Position numbers and translations under genes: made by a program. Below, piece after piece: positions 1 through 6,225 of a stretch of 10,021 bases of DNA (position 1 is its first letter; each line of letters opens with the position of its first letter). Below the pieces are notes generated by a model. It made no database searches and had not been told where the DNA came from. It worked only from the letters and a program-made list of their open reading frames with translations. Location of the stretch: positions 1-10,021 of the forward strand of contig CAZMGC010000033.1 in NCBI GenBank assembly GCA_964565795.1. Direction: 5' to 3'. Origin of the DNA: 2-01-FULL-39-10-A sp964565795 (GTDB lineage Bacteria > Patescibacteriota > Microgenomatia > Levybacterales > UBA12049).

Positions 1-2
1 GG

Positions 3-173
3 AGTAGTCAGAGTGGGAATCAACTTAATGATTTAGGCTCAATTGAAGCCGATTATCGGATACCTTACGAGCTTATCATTGAGCTGCCAAAGCCAAGATA
101 CGAAAGAAACATTGTTCAGAGGGATGAACTGGGCAGGATTGTCCACTCCAAGCCTCCAGAGATGCCTCTCTAA
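3..173 (+). CDS. Partial CDS, C-terminal 56 residues of an unrecognised protein
   Basis: Reading frame 3 is open from the window edge to a TAA at 171-173. The 5' part lies outside the window. The frame reads as plausible protein, with a segment IPYELIIELPKPRYERNIV and an acidic/basic, proline-containing tail ending in PPEMPL. It contains no cysteine or tryptophan and no motif I can assign to a family. A competing frame beginning with ATG at 43 overlaps it. That frame is rich in Ser, Leu and Thr and looks less protein-like, so I prefer this one. The gene ends 50 bases before the large nuclease-like gene on the same strand. Whether it belongs to the same operon or is a neighbour cut off by insertion of a defence module cannot be told from here. 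Confidence that this is a coding tail is moderate, and its function is unknown. Confidence 0.5.
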   Translation, partial: SSQSGNQLNDLGSIEADYRIPYELIIELPKPRYERNIVQRDELGRIVHSKPPEMPL

Positions 174-191
174 AAGTCCCACCAAAAACTA

Positions 192-203
192 CGCCACATG
201 GCG
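192..203. repeat. Short inverted repeat upstream of the nuclease-like gene
   Basis: CGCCACATGGCG contains arms CGCCA and TGGCG. If folded it would be a 4-bp G+C stem with a 4-base loop. It lies between the end of the upstream frame (173) and the ATG at 224. There is no following T-run, so it does not look like an intrinsic terminator. It could be a regulator half-site, part of a recombination site, or chance. Confidence 0.25.
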
Positions 204-223
204 CAAAGTTAAAAGTTTACAGT

Positions 224-3200
224 ATGAGTAAAACAGGTGGGAAAGCTACATATAAAGGAATTAATGCTCAGTCTTGGGCAGCATTATCATTATTTCTTCA
301 ATACGTCAGAAGCTCTAATCTTGATCACATCGCTTTTGAACAAGATGAACTCAAAGACTTTGATTTAGTTTTCTCTTCAGGAAAAAAGATTATTTGTGAA
401 TCCAAAACGGAAAGAGTTACCCATGGTGTAATCAAAGGTATATTAAATAGCCTGATTGATAATAAAAAGGTAGGAACAGATGATGAAATACTCATTATTT
501 GCCAGGATTTAAGTCCAGATGCACTGGGTGATGTTGAGAACGTAAAGTATTTTGAGGAAATAAAGGAGAAATTAAAGAAAAAAGGTTTCACAGACCAGCA
601 TTTAGAATTATTACCTAAAATCAAGTTTTGGAAAGTTGATCAAGATACCAATGAGTTTATTGTAACGACACAACTTGCCGAAATTCTAGGCGCATGGTTT
701 CCAGATACAACCTTTAATGAAATAGTAAGCAAAATTCTTATTGATCAAGTTTATAAAGGATCACAGGTAGGTAAAACTTTTTCGAAGGAAGAGTTTTACA
801 AACAGATTGATGAAAGAAAGAAACAAGTTCAAGATGACGCAGGGTATAAAGATGAACAAAAAGAAAAATTAGAAAGAATAGATAAATTACTCTCAGCAAT
901 TGATAAACCAACCAGTCGAGATTGGTGCAATAATGAAATAACTCTTCTAACTACTACTCCTGATCTTTATTACCTCACAATAAAAAAACTAGATAGTCTT
1001 CCAAGTCTTAATCTTCATCAGTGGGACAACTTATGGAAAGCAGCAGCCAGAGGGACTTTCTCATTAAATGTTTTCGATATTTTCCAAAAGAACGTAAACG
1101 ATCCAGAAAACCAGGAATATTTAATCAACTTTTTACCAACAGTTATTGAAAGATTATTAAGTTTTTATAGGCAAGAGTTTATTGTTGTGGACATTGTGAA
1201 GATCTGTTCAGCGATTCTTGACCAGACACGCAAGTACGATCACCAGATCTTTGAAATACTAAAAAGCTTAATCGAGATCAATACCAAAGAGGTTTTCTTT
1301 CTCAAAAAATCAGACCGTAAAGAATGGGAACAAGAGCAAACAACTGAGGCTTTAAGAAAGCTTTATGAAAAAACTGACGAAAGAGTTAAGAATGAAATTG
1401 TCGCTTTTATTTTTAACTTTTTTGATTTAGTAAGCGATGATGGTCAGTTTTGGCATCATACTCCTGATGATATTTTTAAAATTCTTAAATTGTATGTAGA
1501 AGCTGATATTGAGTCCAGAATTTTATCTCTATCAGAATTGTTATCAAAGCAGTACGAAAAGTTTTATAAACGTTTTGGTAGGCAGTCCATTTATGAAGGA
1601 TGGGAACACATGGGTTTTACCAATACGGATAGGCATTTTATTACTCACATATTGCAGCCAATCTTAACTCAATATTATTCAGTGAATCCTGATGCAGCGT
1701 GGAAGTTTATAACAGAAAAGCTAATTACCACAAAAGAAGATTCAGTTTCATTAGCGAGGCCTGACTACTTAAATAGAGCTTCTATCCCCGTAATAATGAG
1801 TGCTTATTTAAATCCGAAATATAAAGAAGAAGCACTCGCAATAATTAAAGAGTTTGTAGAAATGCGAAAAGGAATTCCTCATAAGACAGAGCTGATTTAC
1901 AAACAAGTAGGTGGAGACGCGTTTTCAGATGATCAAAAATGGGAACTCGTAAAATTACAACTCGACTACGAACCATACAAAGGCATCCCTGCTAATGATC
2001 ATGTAGAAAAAATTGTCAGTGAATTGGCAAATAAAGGACATGAGGACGCATTAGCTGCTTTGGAGGCATGGGGCAAAAACCCTGACTATAATAAGTTTCG
2101 AGGAGTGCTGGAGGGAAATATTACTTCACATGTTCCTGGTCTACTTACGAATCCAAAGACGAAGAGCAGAGGCACAGCCATTTTAAGAGAGTTTCTCAAT
2201 AGTGATTATTTCATAAACAAACAGGGAGAGTGGGATGTATGGCAAACAGCTAAAGTTTTATCACAGGTTTTGGTTGAAGACTTTGAAGAAGGAAAAGCAA
2301 TTATACAGGAAATATGGAGTCGAGATTCACTCACTCACAATCAGCAGATTGTAATTACTAGCAGTATTAATGAAATTGAAAACAACAATGATTTAATTAT
2401 CAGAGTTTATGAAGAAATAGTTTCATCATGGCTAACTGATTGCAAAGATGATGTTAAGCTTTTTATAACAAAAATACCTGATGTTCAATCTAGGTTATCA
2501 GTTGTTCGATATGGAGACAAATTAGCTCAAGCAAAAGGCTATGAAGGTGCAATCAGAATTGCAAAGTTTTTTATTGATGATCCTAATCCCAGTTTGGAAA
2601 ATGATCCTGATGACCCAGAAGGCAAACACAATCTTCATGAGCAAGTCAAAAAAGGAAAAGACGTAAACGAGATTACAACGATCAGAGCATCTGTTGCTTG
2701 GATATTACAAAAGATAGCTTTATTACCTGGACGTACTTATATCCCTGAGATTCTTCCTTTAGTAAAAAAACTAACCCAAGACGAAAACTATTATGTGAGA
2801 GCTTATTCTTGTATTCCTCTCGAACAACTAATGATGGCAAGACATACTGTTTTGCCAGATAAACACACAGAAAGATTCCTTGATATTAAAGTAGCTAATG
2901 AAACCGAGCAAATAGCTTACGACATGCTGAGAGATAAAGAGAACTGGGGATTAGAACAAATAATGATGGGAATTTTGAGACTTTTTTATAACGTTAGAAG
3001 CGTTACCACTGAGGAAGCAAAGGAAATATTGAATACTTTCTTGGAAACTAAGAATGACAAAATTATTGAAGAAGCCAGGAGCTTATTTATTTTCTTTGCA
3101 GAATTTAGGCCAAGTGCGATAGATGAGGAGAAACTGAAATACGTTTATAGCAAAGAAAGAATAGCAGAGTTGAAAGATTTTGATGATACTTACTTCAAGG

Positions 3201-3760
3201 AATTGCTGACAAAAATTCTAACTGATTCATCCAGTGAAGTTAAAGCAGGATTTGCTTGGGCATTTTGGCATTTACCAAAAGAACAGGGGGTAGATTTTGA
3301 AAAGTATTTTACTATTGCCTATAAATATCTCCTAATACTTGCTGACTCTTATGAGCATGAGGTTATGACAAATATCTATTATTTCATTGAAGAAAATTTT
3401 GAGCAGAAGTTTGAAGAATGTTTTGAACTTTGGAAAAAATGCTTAAATGTAGAAAGACCATATTTGCAAGGGAAAATCACAAAAGATAATCTTTACGAAA
3501 TGCACTGGTGGCCATTTCATTACAATGGCAAAATCCTTGTCAAAATCGCAGATGAGAAAGGTGATGCAGTATTTTTAGAGTGGGTCAATTATCTAGTTGA
3601 CTATCCAGAAGGTGTAATTATTGCAAATGATTTAGACCTTATTATAGATAGACTCGCTAAACTTCCAGTCAGTGATAAAGCAAAGTCTATTTTTGAAAAA
3701 TTAGTCGCTCGTAATCCTCAGTATTTTGAAAAGATGAAGGAGTGGCTAAGCCATGTTTAA
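224..3760 (+). CDS. Large PD-(D/E)XK nuclease-like protein with a long alpha-helical (HEAT-like) C-terminal region; candidate anti-phage effector/sensor
   Basis: The 1178-residue protein is predicted soluble. Residues about 5-65 read like a PD-(D/E)XK fold of the DUF4297/Cap4 or Mrr type. There is a Gly/Tyr/Gln entry helix (Y10, Q16), then an acidic strand with D45 and D47, then a hydrophobic strand ending in CESK, giving E59-x-K61 as the catalytic pair with D47. From about 160 to the end it is almost entirely amphipathic helix, with HEAT-like stretches around 857-875 and 1002-1020. I see no Walker A/B, kinase or membrane segment. By analogy with defence proteins that join a nuclease to a helical array, I infer a DNA- or RNA-cleaving effector with a sensing scaffold. 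The ATG at 224 is the first possible start in a frame open from 128, and no clear Shine-Dalgarno precedes it. It overlaps the next gene by 8 bases. The nuclease call is good and the defence role is inference. Confidence 0.7.
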   Translation: MSKTGGKATYKGINAQSWAALSLFLQYVRSSNLDHIAFEQDELKDFDLVFSSGKKIICESKTERVTHGVIKGILNSLIDNKKVGTDDEILIICQDLSPDALGDVENVKYFEEIKEKLKKKGFTDQHLELLPKIKFWKVDQDTNEFIVTTQLAEILGAWFPDTTFNEIVSKILIDQVYKGSQVGKTFSKEEFYKQIDERKKQVQDDAGYKDEQKEKLERIDKLLSAIDKPTSRDWCNNEITLLTTTPDLYYLTIKKLDSLPSLNLHQWDNLWKAAARGTFSLNVFDIFQKNVNDPENQEYLINFLPTVIERLLSFYRQEFIVVDIVKICSAILDQTRKYDHQIFEILKSLIEINTKEVFFLKKSDRKEWEQEQTTEALRKLYEKTDERVKNEIVAFIFNFFDLVSDDGQFWHHTPDDIFKILKLYVEADIESRILSLSELLSKQYEKFYKRFGRQSIYEGWEHMGFTNTDRHFITHILQPILTQYYSVNPDAAWKFITEKLITTKEDSVSLARPDYLNRASIPVIMSAYLNPKYKEEALAIIKEFVEMRKGIPHKTELIYKQVGGDAFSDDQKWELVKLQLDYEPYKGIPANDHVEKIVSELANKGHEDALAALEAWGKNPDYNKFRGVLEGNITSHVPGLLTNPKTKSRGTAILREFLNSDYFINKQGEWDVWQTAKVLSQVLVEDFEEGKAIIQEIWSRDSLTHNQQIVITSSINEIENNNDLIIRVYEEIVSSWLTDCKDDVKLFITKIPDVQSRLSVVRYGDKLAQAKGYEGAIRIAKFFIDDPNPSLENDPDDPEGKHNLHEQVKKGKDVNEITTIRASVAWILQKIALLPGRTYIPEILPLVKKLTQDENYYVRAYSCIPLEQLMMARHTVLPDKHTERFLDIKVANETEQIAYDMLRDKENWGLEQIMMGILRLFYNVRSVTTEEAKEILNTFLETKNDKIIEEARSLFIFFAEFRPSAIDEEKLKYVYSKERIAELKDFDDTYFKELLTKILTDSSSEVKAGFAWAFWHLPKEQGVDFEKYFTIAYKYLLILADSYEHEVMTNIYYFIEENFEQKFEECFELWKKCLNVERPYLQGKITKDNLYEMHWWPFHYNGKILVKIADEKGDAVFLEWVNYLVDYPEGVIIANDLDLIIDRLAKLPVSDKAKSIFEKLVARNPQYFEKMKEWLSHV
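3737..3742 (+). promoter_or_regulatory. Ribosome binding site for the zinc-ribbon gene, inside the end of the nuclease gene
   Basis: AAGGAG lies 10 bases upstream of the ATG at 3753 and inside the last codons of the upstream gene. It supports this start. Together with the 8-base overlap, it supports coupled expression of the two genes. Confidence 0.6.
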
Positions 3761-4841
3761 ATATCTTCAAGCTGACCAGTATTACGTTGATCGTTATGAT
3801 CTTCATACAATAGAAGAATGTTTGGATTGGTATTGGAACATTCGAGAGGGTTTTGAGAAGAAAAGAGATGAAAAGGAACTTAGGAAATTTACAAGGGAAG
3901 AATTTGATAAAGAGGTTCATAAAATAGCAAGTTATACAGTCAATATTATAAAAGCCCAACGATATAAGCGTAAGAAAGAGACTATTCAAAAATGGATAAA
4001 TAGGGATAGTAAAGAGCAGGAAAAATTTGATAACGCTGTTGCACCAGATGGCATACTTTGTAAAGAATGTTTTTCTGCAACAAAAGTCACTTCGAAAGAT
4101 TTATTAGGTTCATATGAACCAGAAAGCCAAGTTCTATTCATGTTTGAATGTCTTAAATGCAAAAAAAGACAGGCTTTTTTCGAGGATGGTAGCGAATGGC
4201 ATCGAGAAGATCCAAGGTGTCCTAAATGTAATTCAATACTCAATGAAAATTCCAAAAATGTTAAGAATGTTTTTACTACAACCACTACTTGTCCAAACTA
4301 CGATTATAAGAATAAGGACATTTATGATTTTAATAAATCTAAAAAAGAACGAGAAGCAAGAGAATCTAGAGAAAATAAATTACTCTCAGAATATAGAAAA
4401 GAATTTTGTGTGGACGAAAAAACAGGCGAAGAAATGTTACATACTTATGAGCAAATTTCTCGCTTTGTAGATGAGACGATAGAAAAGGAGAAAAAAGACA
4501 ACAACCCTTTAATTCAGAAGGCAAGGCAATTAAAAAGCCTCACAGTTATTCAGCTAGGAAAACTACTTGCGGATACGATTGAGAAAGAAGGGTATGCAGA
4601 TTTGAAATTTGGAAAGCCAGAGATGGGACAGTATATAATTATTGATTTTTCAGTAAACGAAACTAAAGAAGATAGAAAGGGATACGATAGTCAGAATACT
4701 TTGAAAAAGTTAATTAAATCTGCTTTGGAGGACACAAATTGGAGACTAATGAGTGACGGAATACAGTATAGATTAGGTATTTTGACAGGTAGACTGAAAG
4801 CTTATGAGAGAGAAGAAGATCTTGCCAAATTAGTTGAATAA
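3753..4841 (+). CDS. Zinc-ribbon protein of unknown function, partner of the upstream nuclease-like gene
   Basis: The 362-residue soluble protein is not recognised as a named family. The N-terminal ~100 residues are charged and helical. Next comes a zinc-ribbon-like block: C103-x2-C106 and C133-x2-C136 form two typical knuckles, then C156-P-K-C159. A final knuckle starts at C180 in the context CPNY, where a second cysteine would be expected at 183 but tyrosine is found. Residues about 195-260 are very charged and probably coiled coil. The last ~100 residues look like a small alpha/beta domain, with a strand around 294-300 (YIIIDFS). It overlaps the nuclease-like gene by 8 bases in the same direction, so the two are almost certainly co-expressed and probably work together. 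Zinc ribbons commonly bind nucleic acid or protein, so it may load or restrain the nuclease. That role is a guess. Confidence 0.75.
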   Translation: MFKYLQADQYYVDRYDLHTIEECLDWYWNIREGFEKKRDEKELRKFTREEFDKEVHKIASYTVNIIKAQRYKRKKETIQKWINRDSKEQEKFDNAVAPDGILCKECFSATKVTSKDLLGSYEPESQVLFMFECLKCKKRQAFFEDGSEWHREDPRCPKCNSILNENSKNVKNVFTTTTTCPNYDYKNKDIYDFNKSKKEREARESRENKLLSEYRKEFCVDEKTGEEMLHTYEQISRFVDETIEKEKKDNNPLIQKARQLKSLTVIQLGKLLADTIEKEGYADLKFGKPEMGQYIIIDFSVNETKEDRKGYDSQNTLKKLIKSALEDTNWRLMSDGIQYRLGILTGRLKAYEREEDLAKLVE

Positions 4842-4858
4842 ACCTCTAAAAACACCTA

Positions 4859-4887
4859 TTGACATATACCCCCAGGGGGTATATAAA
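4859..4887 (+). promoter_or_regulatory. Sigma70-type promoter of the copper operon
   Basis: A perfect -35 box TTGACA (4859-4864) is separated by exactly 17 bases from a -10 box TATAAA (4882-4887, five of six consensus). The expected start of transcription is at about 4894-4895, which coincides with the ATG of the repressor gene at 4895. No other promoter is apparent before the operon's first gene, and the previous gene stops at 4841. A palindromic operator fills the spacer. Confidence 0.88.
4865..4883. promoter_or_regulatory. CsoR-type operator, perfect 19-bp palindrome
   Basis: TATACCCCCAGGGGGTATA is perfectly symmetric about the A at 4874, with 9-bp arms. The TA-C5/G5-TA design matches the known operator style of CsoR/RcnR-family repressors. 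It starts one base after the -35 box and covers the first two bases of the -10 box, so a bound tetramer would block RNA polymerase. The repressor encoded directly downstream is the obvious ligand, giving autoregulation of the whole operon. Confidence 0.9.
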
Positions 4888-4894
4888 TATATTT

Positions 4895-5167
4895 ATGAAA
4901 TCTCACTATGAAGATGTAAAAGTCAAAGCCCAAAAAAGAATTAACATAATCAAAGGCCAATTAGACGGACTTCAAAAAATGATCGATAACGATGAATACT
5001 GCATCGATCTTCTTAATCAAAGTCTTGCAATTCAAAATTCACTAAGAAGTTTAGACACAGTTTTATTTGAGAGACACCTTGAAACACATGTTGCTCATCA
5101 AATGGAGCATGAAAAAGAAAAGGTTATCTCAGAACTCGTAACTCTTTTTAAAAGAATTAATAAATAG
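4895..5167 (+). CDS. csoR: CsoR/RcnR-family metal-sensing transcriptional repressor
   Basis: The 90-residue all-helical protein is typical in length for the DUF156/CsoR family and has its core RINIIKGQLDGLQKMI. It should bind the palindrome in its own promoter as a tetramer and let go when metal binds. The ligand positions are C36 (EYC), H61 and H65 (in ERHLETH). The classical Cu(I) CsoR has Cys at the last position. Thermus thermophilus CsoR is known to have C-H-H, and RcnR has H-C-H-H. H4 here aligns with the N-terminal His of RcnR. Copper is still the likeliest signal because every downstream gene concerns copper. An in-frame TTG at 4859 would add 12 residues, but it is the -35 box, so ATG 4895 is the start. 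No Shine-Dalgarno precedes it, and the mRNA is probably leaderless. Confidence 0.9.
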   Translation: MKSHYEDVKVKAQKRINIIKGQLDGLQKMIDNDEYCIDLLNQSLAIQNSLRSLDTVLFERHLETHVAHQMEHEKEKVISELVTLFKRINK

Positions 5168-5173
5168 GAGGTG
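5166..5173 (+). promoter_or_regulatory. Strong ribosome binding site of the DUF305 gene
   Basis: AGGAGGTG overlaps the TAG stop of the repressor gene (5165-5167) and sits 8 bases before ATG 5182. It is the strongest Shine-Dalgarno in the window, suggesting that the DUF305 protein is made in larger amounts than the repressor. Confidence 0.75.
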
Positions 5174-5181
5174 AGAAGAAA

Positions 5182-5814
5182 ATGGATGAAAAACTGAAAT
5201 ACGGATTAGGAGGTTTAATAATTGGAGGACTACTTGTTTNNNNNNNNNNTAACTCAAACAGCTCAGGCATGATGGGAATGATGGGATTTAGAAATACCCC
5301 CCAGCAAGCTCTGATACAAAACTCGGATGGTATAGATGCCCACTTTATTGAGCAAATGATACCTCATCATGAAGATGCTATCACGATGGCAAAACTCGCA
5401 TTAACTAAGGCTCAAAAACCAGAAATTAAGCAGCTATCTGAAGACATCATTAAGTCTCAAGGTCAAGAAATAGATCAGATGAAAGAGTGGTATCAAGATT
5501 GGTTTGGTAAAGAAGTTCCATCAAGCAGTAATGTAATGGGTCAGCATGGAATGATACAGGGCAACCAAATGCACATGGGAATGATGGGTAACGACACGGA
5601 CGTAACAAGGCTTGAAAACACACCAGATTTTGATAAAGCCTTCATAGAAGAAATGATTCCCCATCATCAAATGGCAGTAATGATGGCAAACATGCTTAAA
5701 AGCCAGACGCGAAGACCAGAAATGAAAAAGTTAGCTGATAATATAATCACTGCTCAGACTAAAGAAATTAACGAAATGAGACAGTGGTATCAGAACTGGG
5801 GTTATGCACAGTAA
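5182..5814 (+). CDS. Membrane-anchored tandem DUF305 protein, Met/His-rich, probable extracytoplasmic copper-binding protein
   Basis: The protein is about 210 residues. After a short charged N-terminus comes a Gly/Ile/Leu helix (about 8-19) that runs into a 10-N assembly gap and is probably a membrane anchor. Two DUF305 domains follow, at about 50-107 and 148-208. Each has the family signature: E-x-M-I-P-H-H (H62-H63 and H161-H162), methionines one to two helical turns later, and a closing helix ending in W-Y-Q-x-W. The linker (about 119-137) and the segment before the first domain (29-35) are rich in Met, His and Gly, as in copper-binding tails. DUF305 proteins form ferritin-like bundles, and at least one, cyanobacterial CopM, binds copper. 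Position two in a copper operon supports copper binding outside the membrane. The gap leaves four codons unknown, and the frame across it is assumed. Confidence 0.85.
   Translation: MDEKLKYGLGGLIIGGLLVXXXXNSNSSGMMGMMGFRNTPQQALIQNSDGIDAHFIEQMIPHHEDAITMAKLALTKAQKPEIKQLSEDIIKSQGQEIDQMKEWYQDWFGKEVPSSSNVMGQHGMIQGNQMHMGMMGNDTDVTRLENTPDFDKAFIEEMIPHHQMAVMMANMLKSQTRRPEMKKLADNIITAQTKEINEMRQWYQNWGYAQ
5240..5249. other. Assembly gap (10 Ns) within the DUF305 gene
   Basis: Ten consecutive Ns replace codons 20-23, at the outer end of the predicted membrane helix. The reading frame continues across, but a round gap of 10 is likely a placeholder. The true length and sequence between residues 19 and 24 are therefore unknown. 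Confidence 0.98.
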
Positions 5815-5822
5815 TCTTTTTA

Positions 5823-5848
5823 GGAGAGGTGCATTCCTGCACTTCTTC
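5823..5848 (+). other. Intercistronic RNA hairpin between the DUF305 and cupredoxin genes
   Basis: GGAGAGGTGCA (5823-5833) can pair over 11 bp with TGCACTTCTTC (5838-5848), including two G-U pairs, around a TTCC loop. It fills most of the 48-base gap between the two genes and ends one base before the AAGGAG ribosome site of the cupredoxin gene. No T-run follows, so it is not a canonical terminator. It may stabilise the upstream mRNA segment or tune translation downstream. Confidence 0.5.
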
Positions 5849-5849
5849 C

Positions 5850-5855
5850 AAGGAG
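5850..5855 (+). promoter_or_regulatory. Ribosome binding site of the cupredoxin gene
   Basis: AAGGAG stands 7 bases before ATG 5863, directly after the intercistronic hairpin. The spacing is close to ideal and fixes the start of the cupredoxin. Confidence 0.7.
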
Positions 5856-5862
5856 ATAACAT

Positions 5863-6225
5863 ATGGAAATTGATAAAGTATTAGTCACATTATTTAGTAT
5901 GGGTGGAATTGTTTTTACTTATTGGTTTTTTTTGAAAAAAGAAGACAAGCAAGTGGAAGCAACTGGCGACGAAGTAGACATTACAGTCAAAGGTGGGTAT
6001 AAACCTGCTTCAGTGGTAATCCCCTTTGGAAAAACCACAAAACTTAATTTTTTCCGAAAAGACCCTTCTAGCTGTTTAGAAGAAGTTGTATTGGGCGATT
6101 TTAAAATCAGAAAATTTCTGCCTCTAAATGAAAAGGTTACCTTAGAAATCACACCCCAAAAGAAAGGAGAGTTTGGTTTTTCGTGTGGAATGGAAATGTT
6201 CCATGGAAAACTGCTTGTTAAATAA
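5863..6225 (+). CDS. Membrane-anchored cupredoxin (copper-binding beta-sandwich protein)
   Basis: The 120-residue protein has an uncleaved N-terminal membrane helix (about 5-24), then lysines, then a cupredoxin domain (about 37-120) that would face outward. The domain follows the pattern of cupredoxins found next to copper ATPases in Gram-positive bacteria: GGYKPASVVIPFG at the start, KDPSSC with C71 in the middle, and the C-terminal loop FSCGMEMFHG giving C108, M110, M112 and H114 as probable copper ligands. It probably receives or buffers copper at the outer face of the membrane, next to CopA. The gene ends in TAATG, so its stop shares one base with the CopA start, which implies translational coupling. 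The run of eight T and six A in codons 22-26 is prone to slippage or sequencing error, but the frame reads through it sensibly. Confidence 0.88.
   Translation: MEIDKVLVTLFSMGGIVFTYWFFLKKEDKQVEATGDEVDITVKGGYKPASVVIPFGKTTKLNFFRKDPSSCLEEVVLGDFKIRKFLPLNEKVTLEITPQKKGEFGFSCGMEMFHGKLLVK

Noticed and set aside
43..231. Forward ORF of 62 codons starting at ATG 43
   Set aside because: It overlaps the frame-3 coding tail and the start of the nuclease gene, its composition is Ser/Thr/Leu-rich and unprotein-like, and no ribosome site precedes it.
758..778. GSQVGKT (residues 179-185 of the nuclease protein) as a Walker A motif
   Set aside because: There is one residue too few between the glycines for GxxxxGK[ST], no hydrophobic strand of P-loop type precedes it, and no Walker B follows.
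3284..3294. CAGGGGGTAGA, close to the right half of the CsoR operator
   Set aside because: It has no left arm, lies deep inside the nuclease gene and is not near a promoter. It is a chance half-site.
4859..4894. 12-residue N-terminal extension of the repressor from TTG 4859
   Set aside because: The TTG is part of the -35 box TTGACA and the extension would encode the operator itself. Family alignment starts at the ATG at 4895.
5294..5304. ATACCCCCCAG, close to the left half of the CsoR operator, in the DUF305 gene
   Set aside because: There is no G-rich right arm, and the bases simply encode Thr-Pro-Gln.
5823..5848. Hairpin as an intrinsic terminator
   Set aside because: No T-run follows the stem, and the next gene's ribosome site begins one base after a C that follows it, so it is better read as an intercistronic element.
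5926..5940. T8-G-A6 run as a programmed frameshift site
   Set aside because: The zero frame continues into a full cupredoxin domain and other frames give no extended product. It encodes Phe-Phe-Leu-Lys-Lys at the end of the membrane helix.
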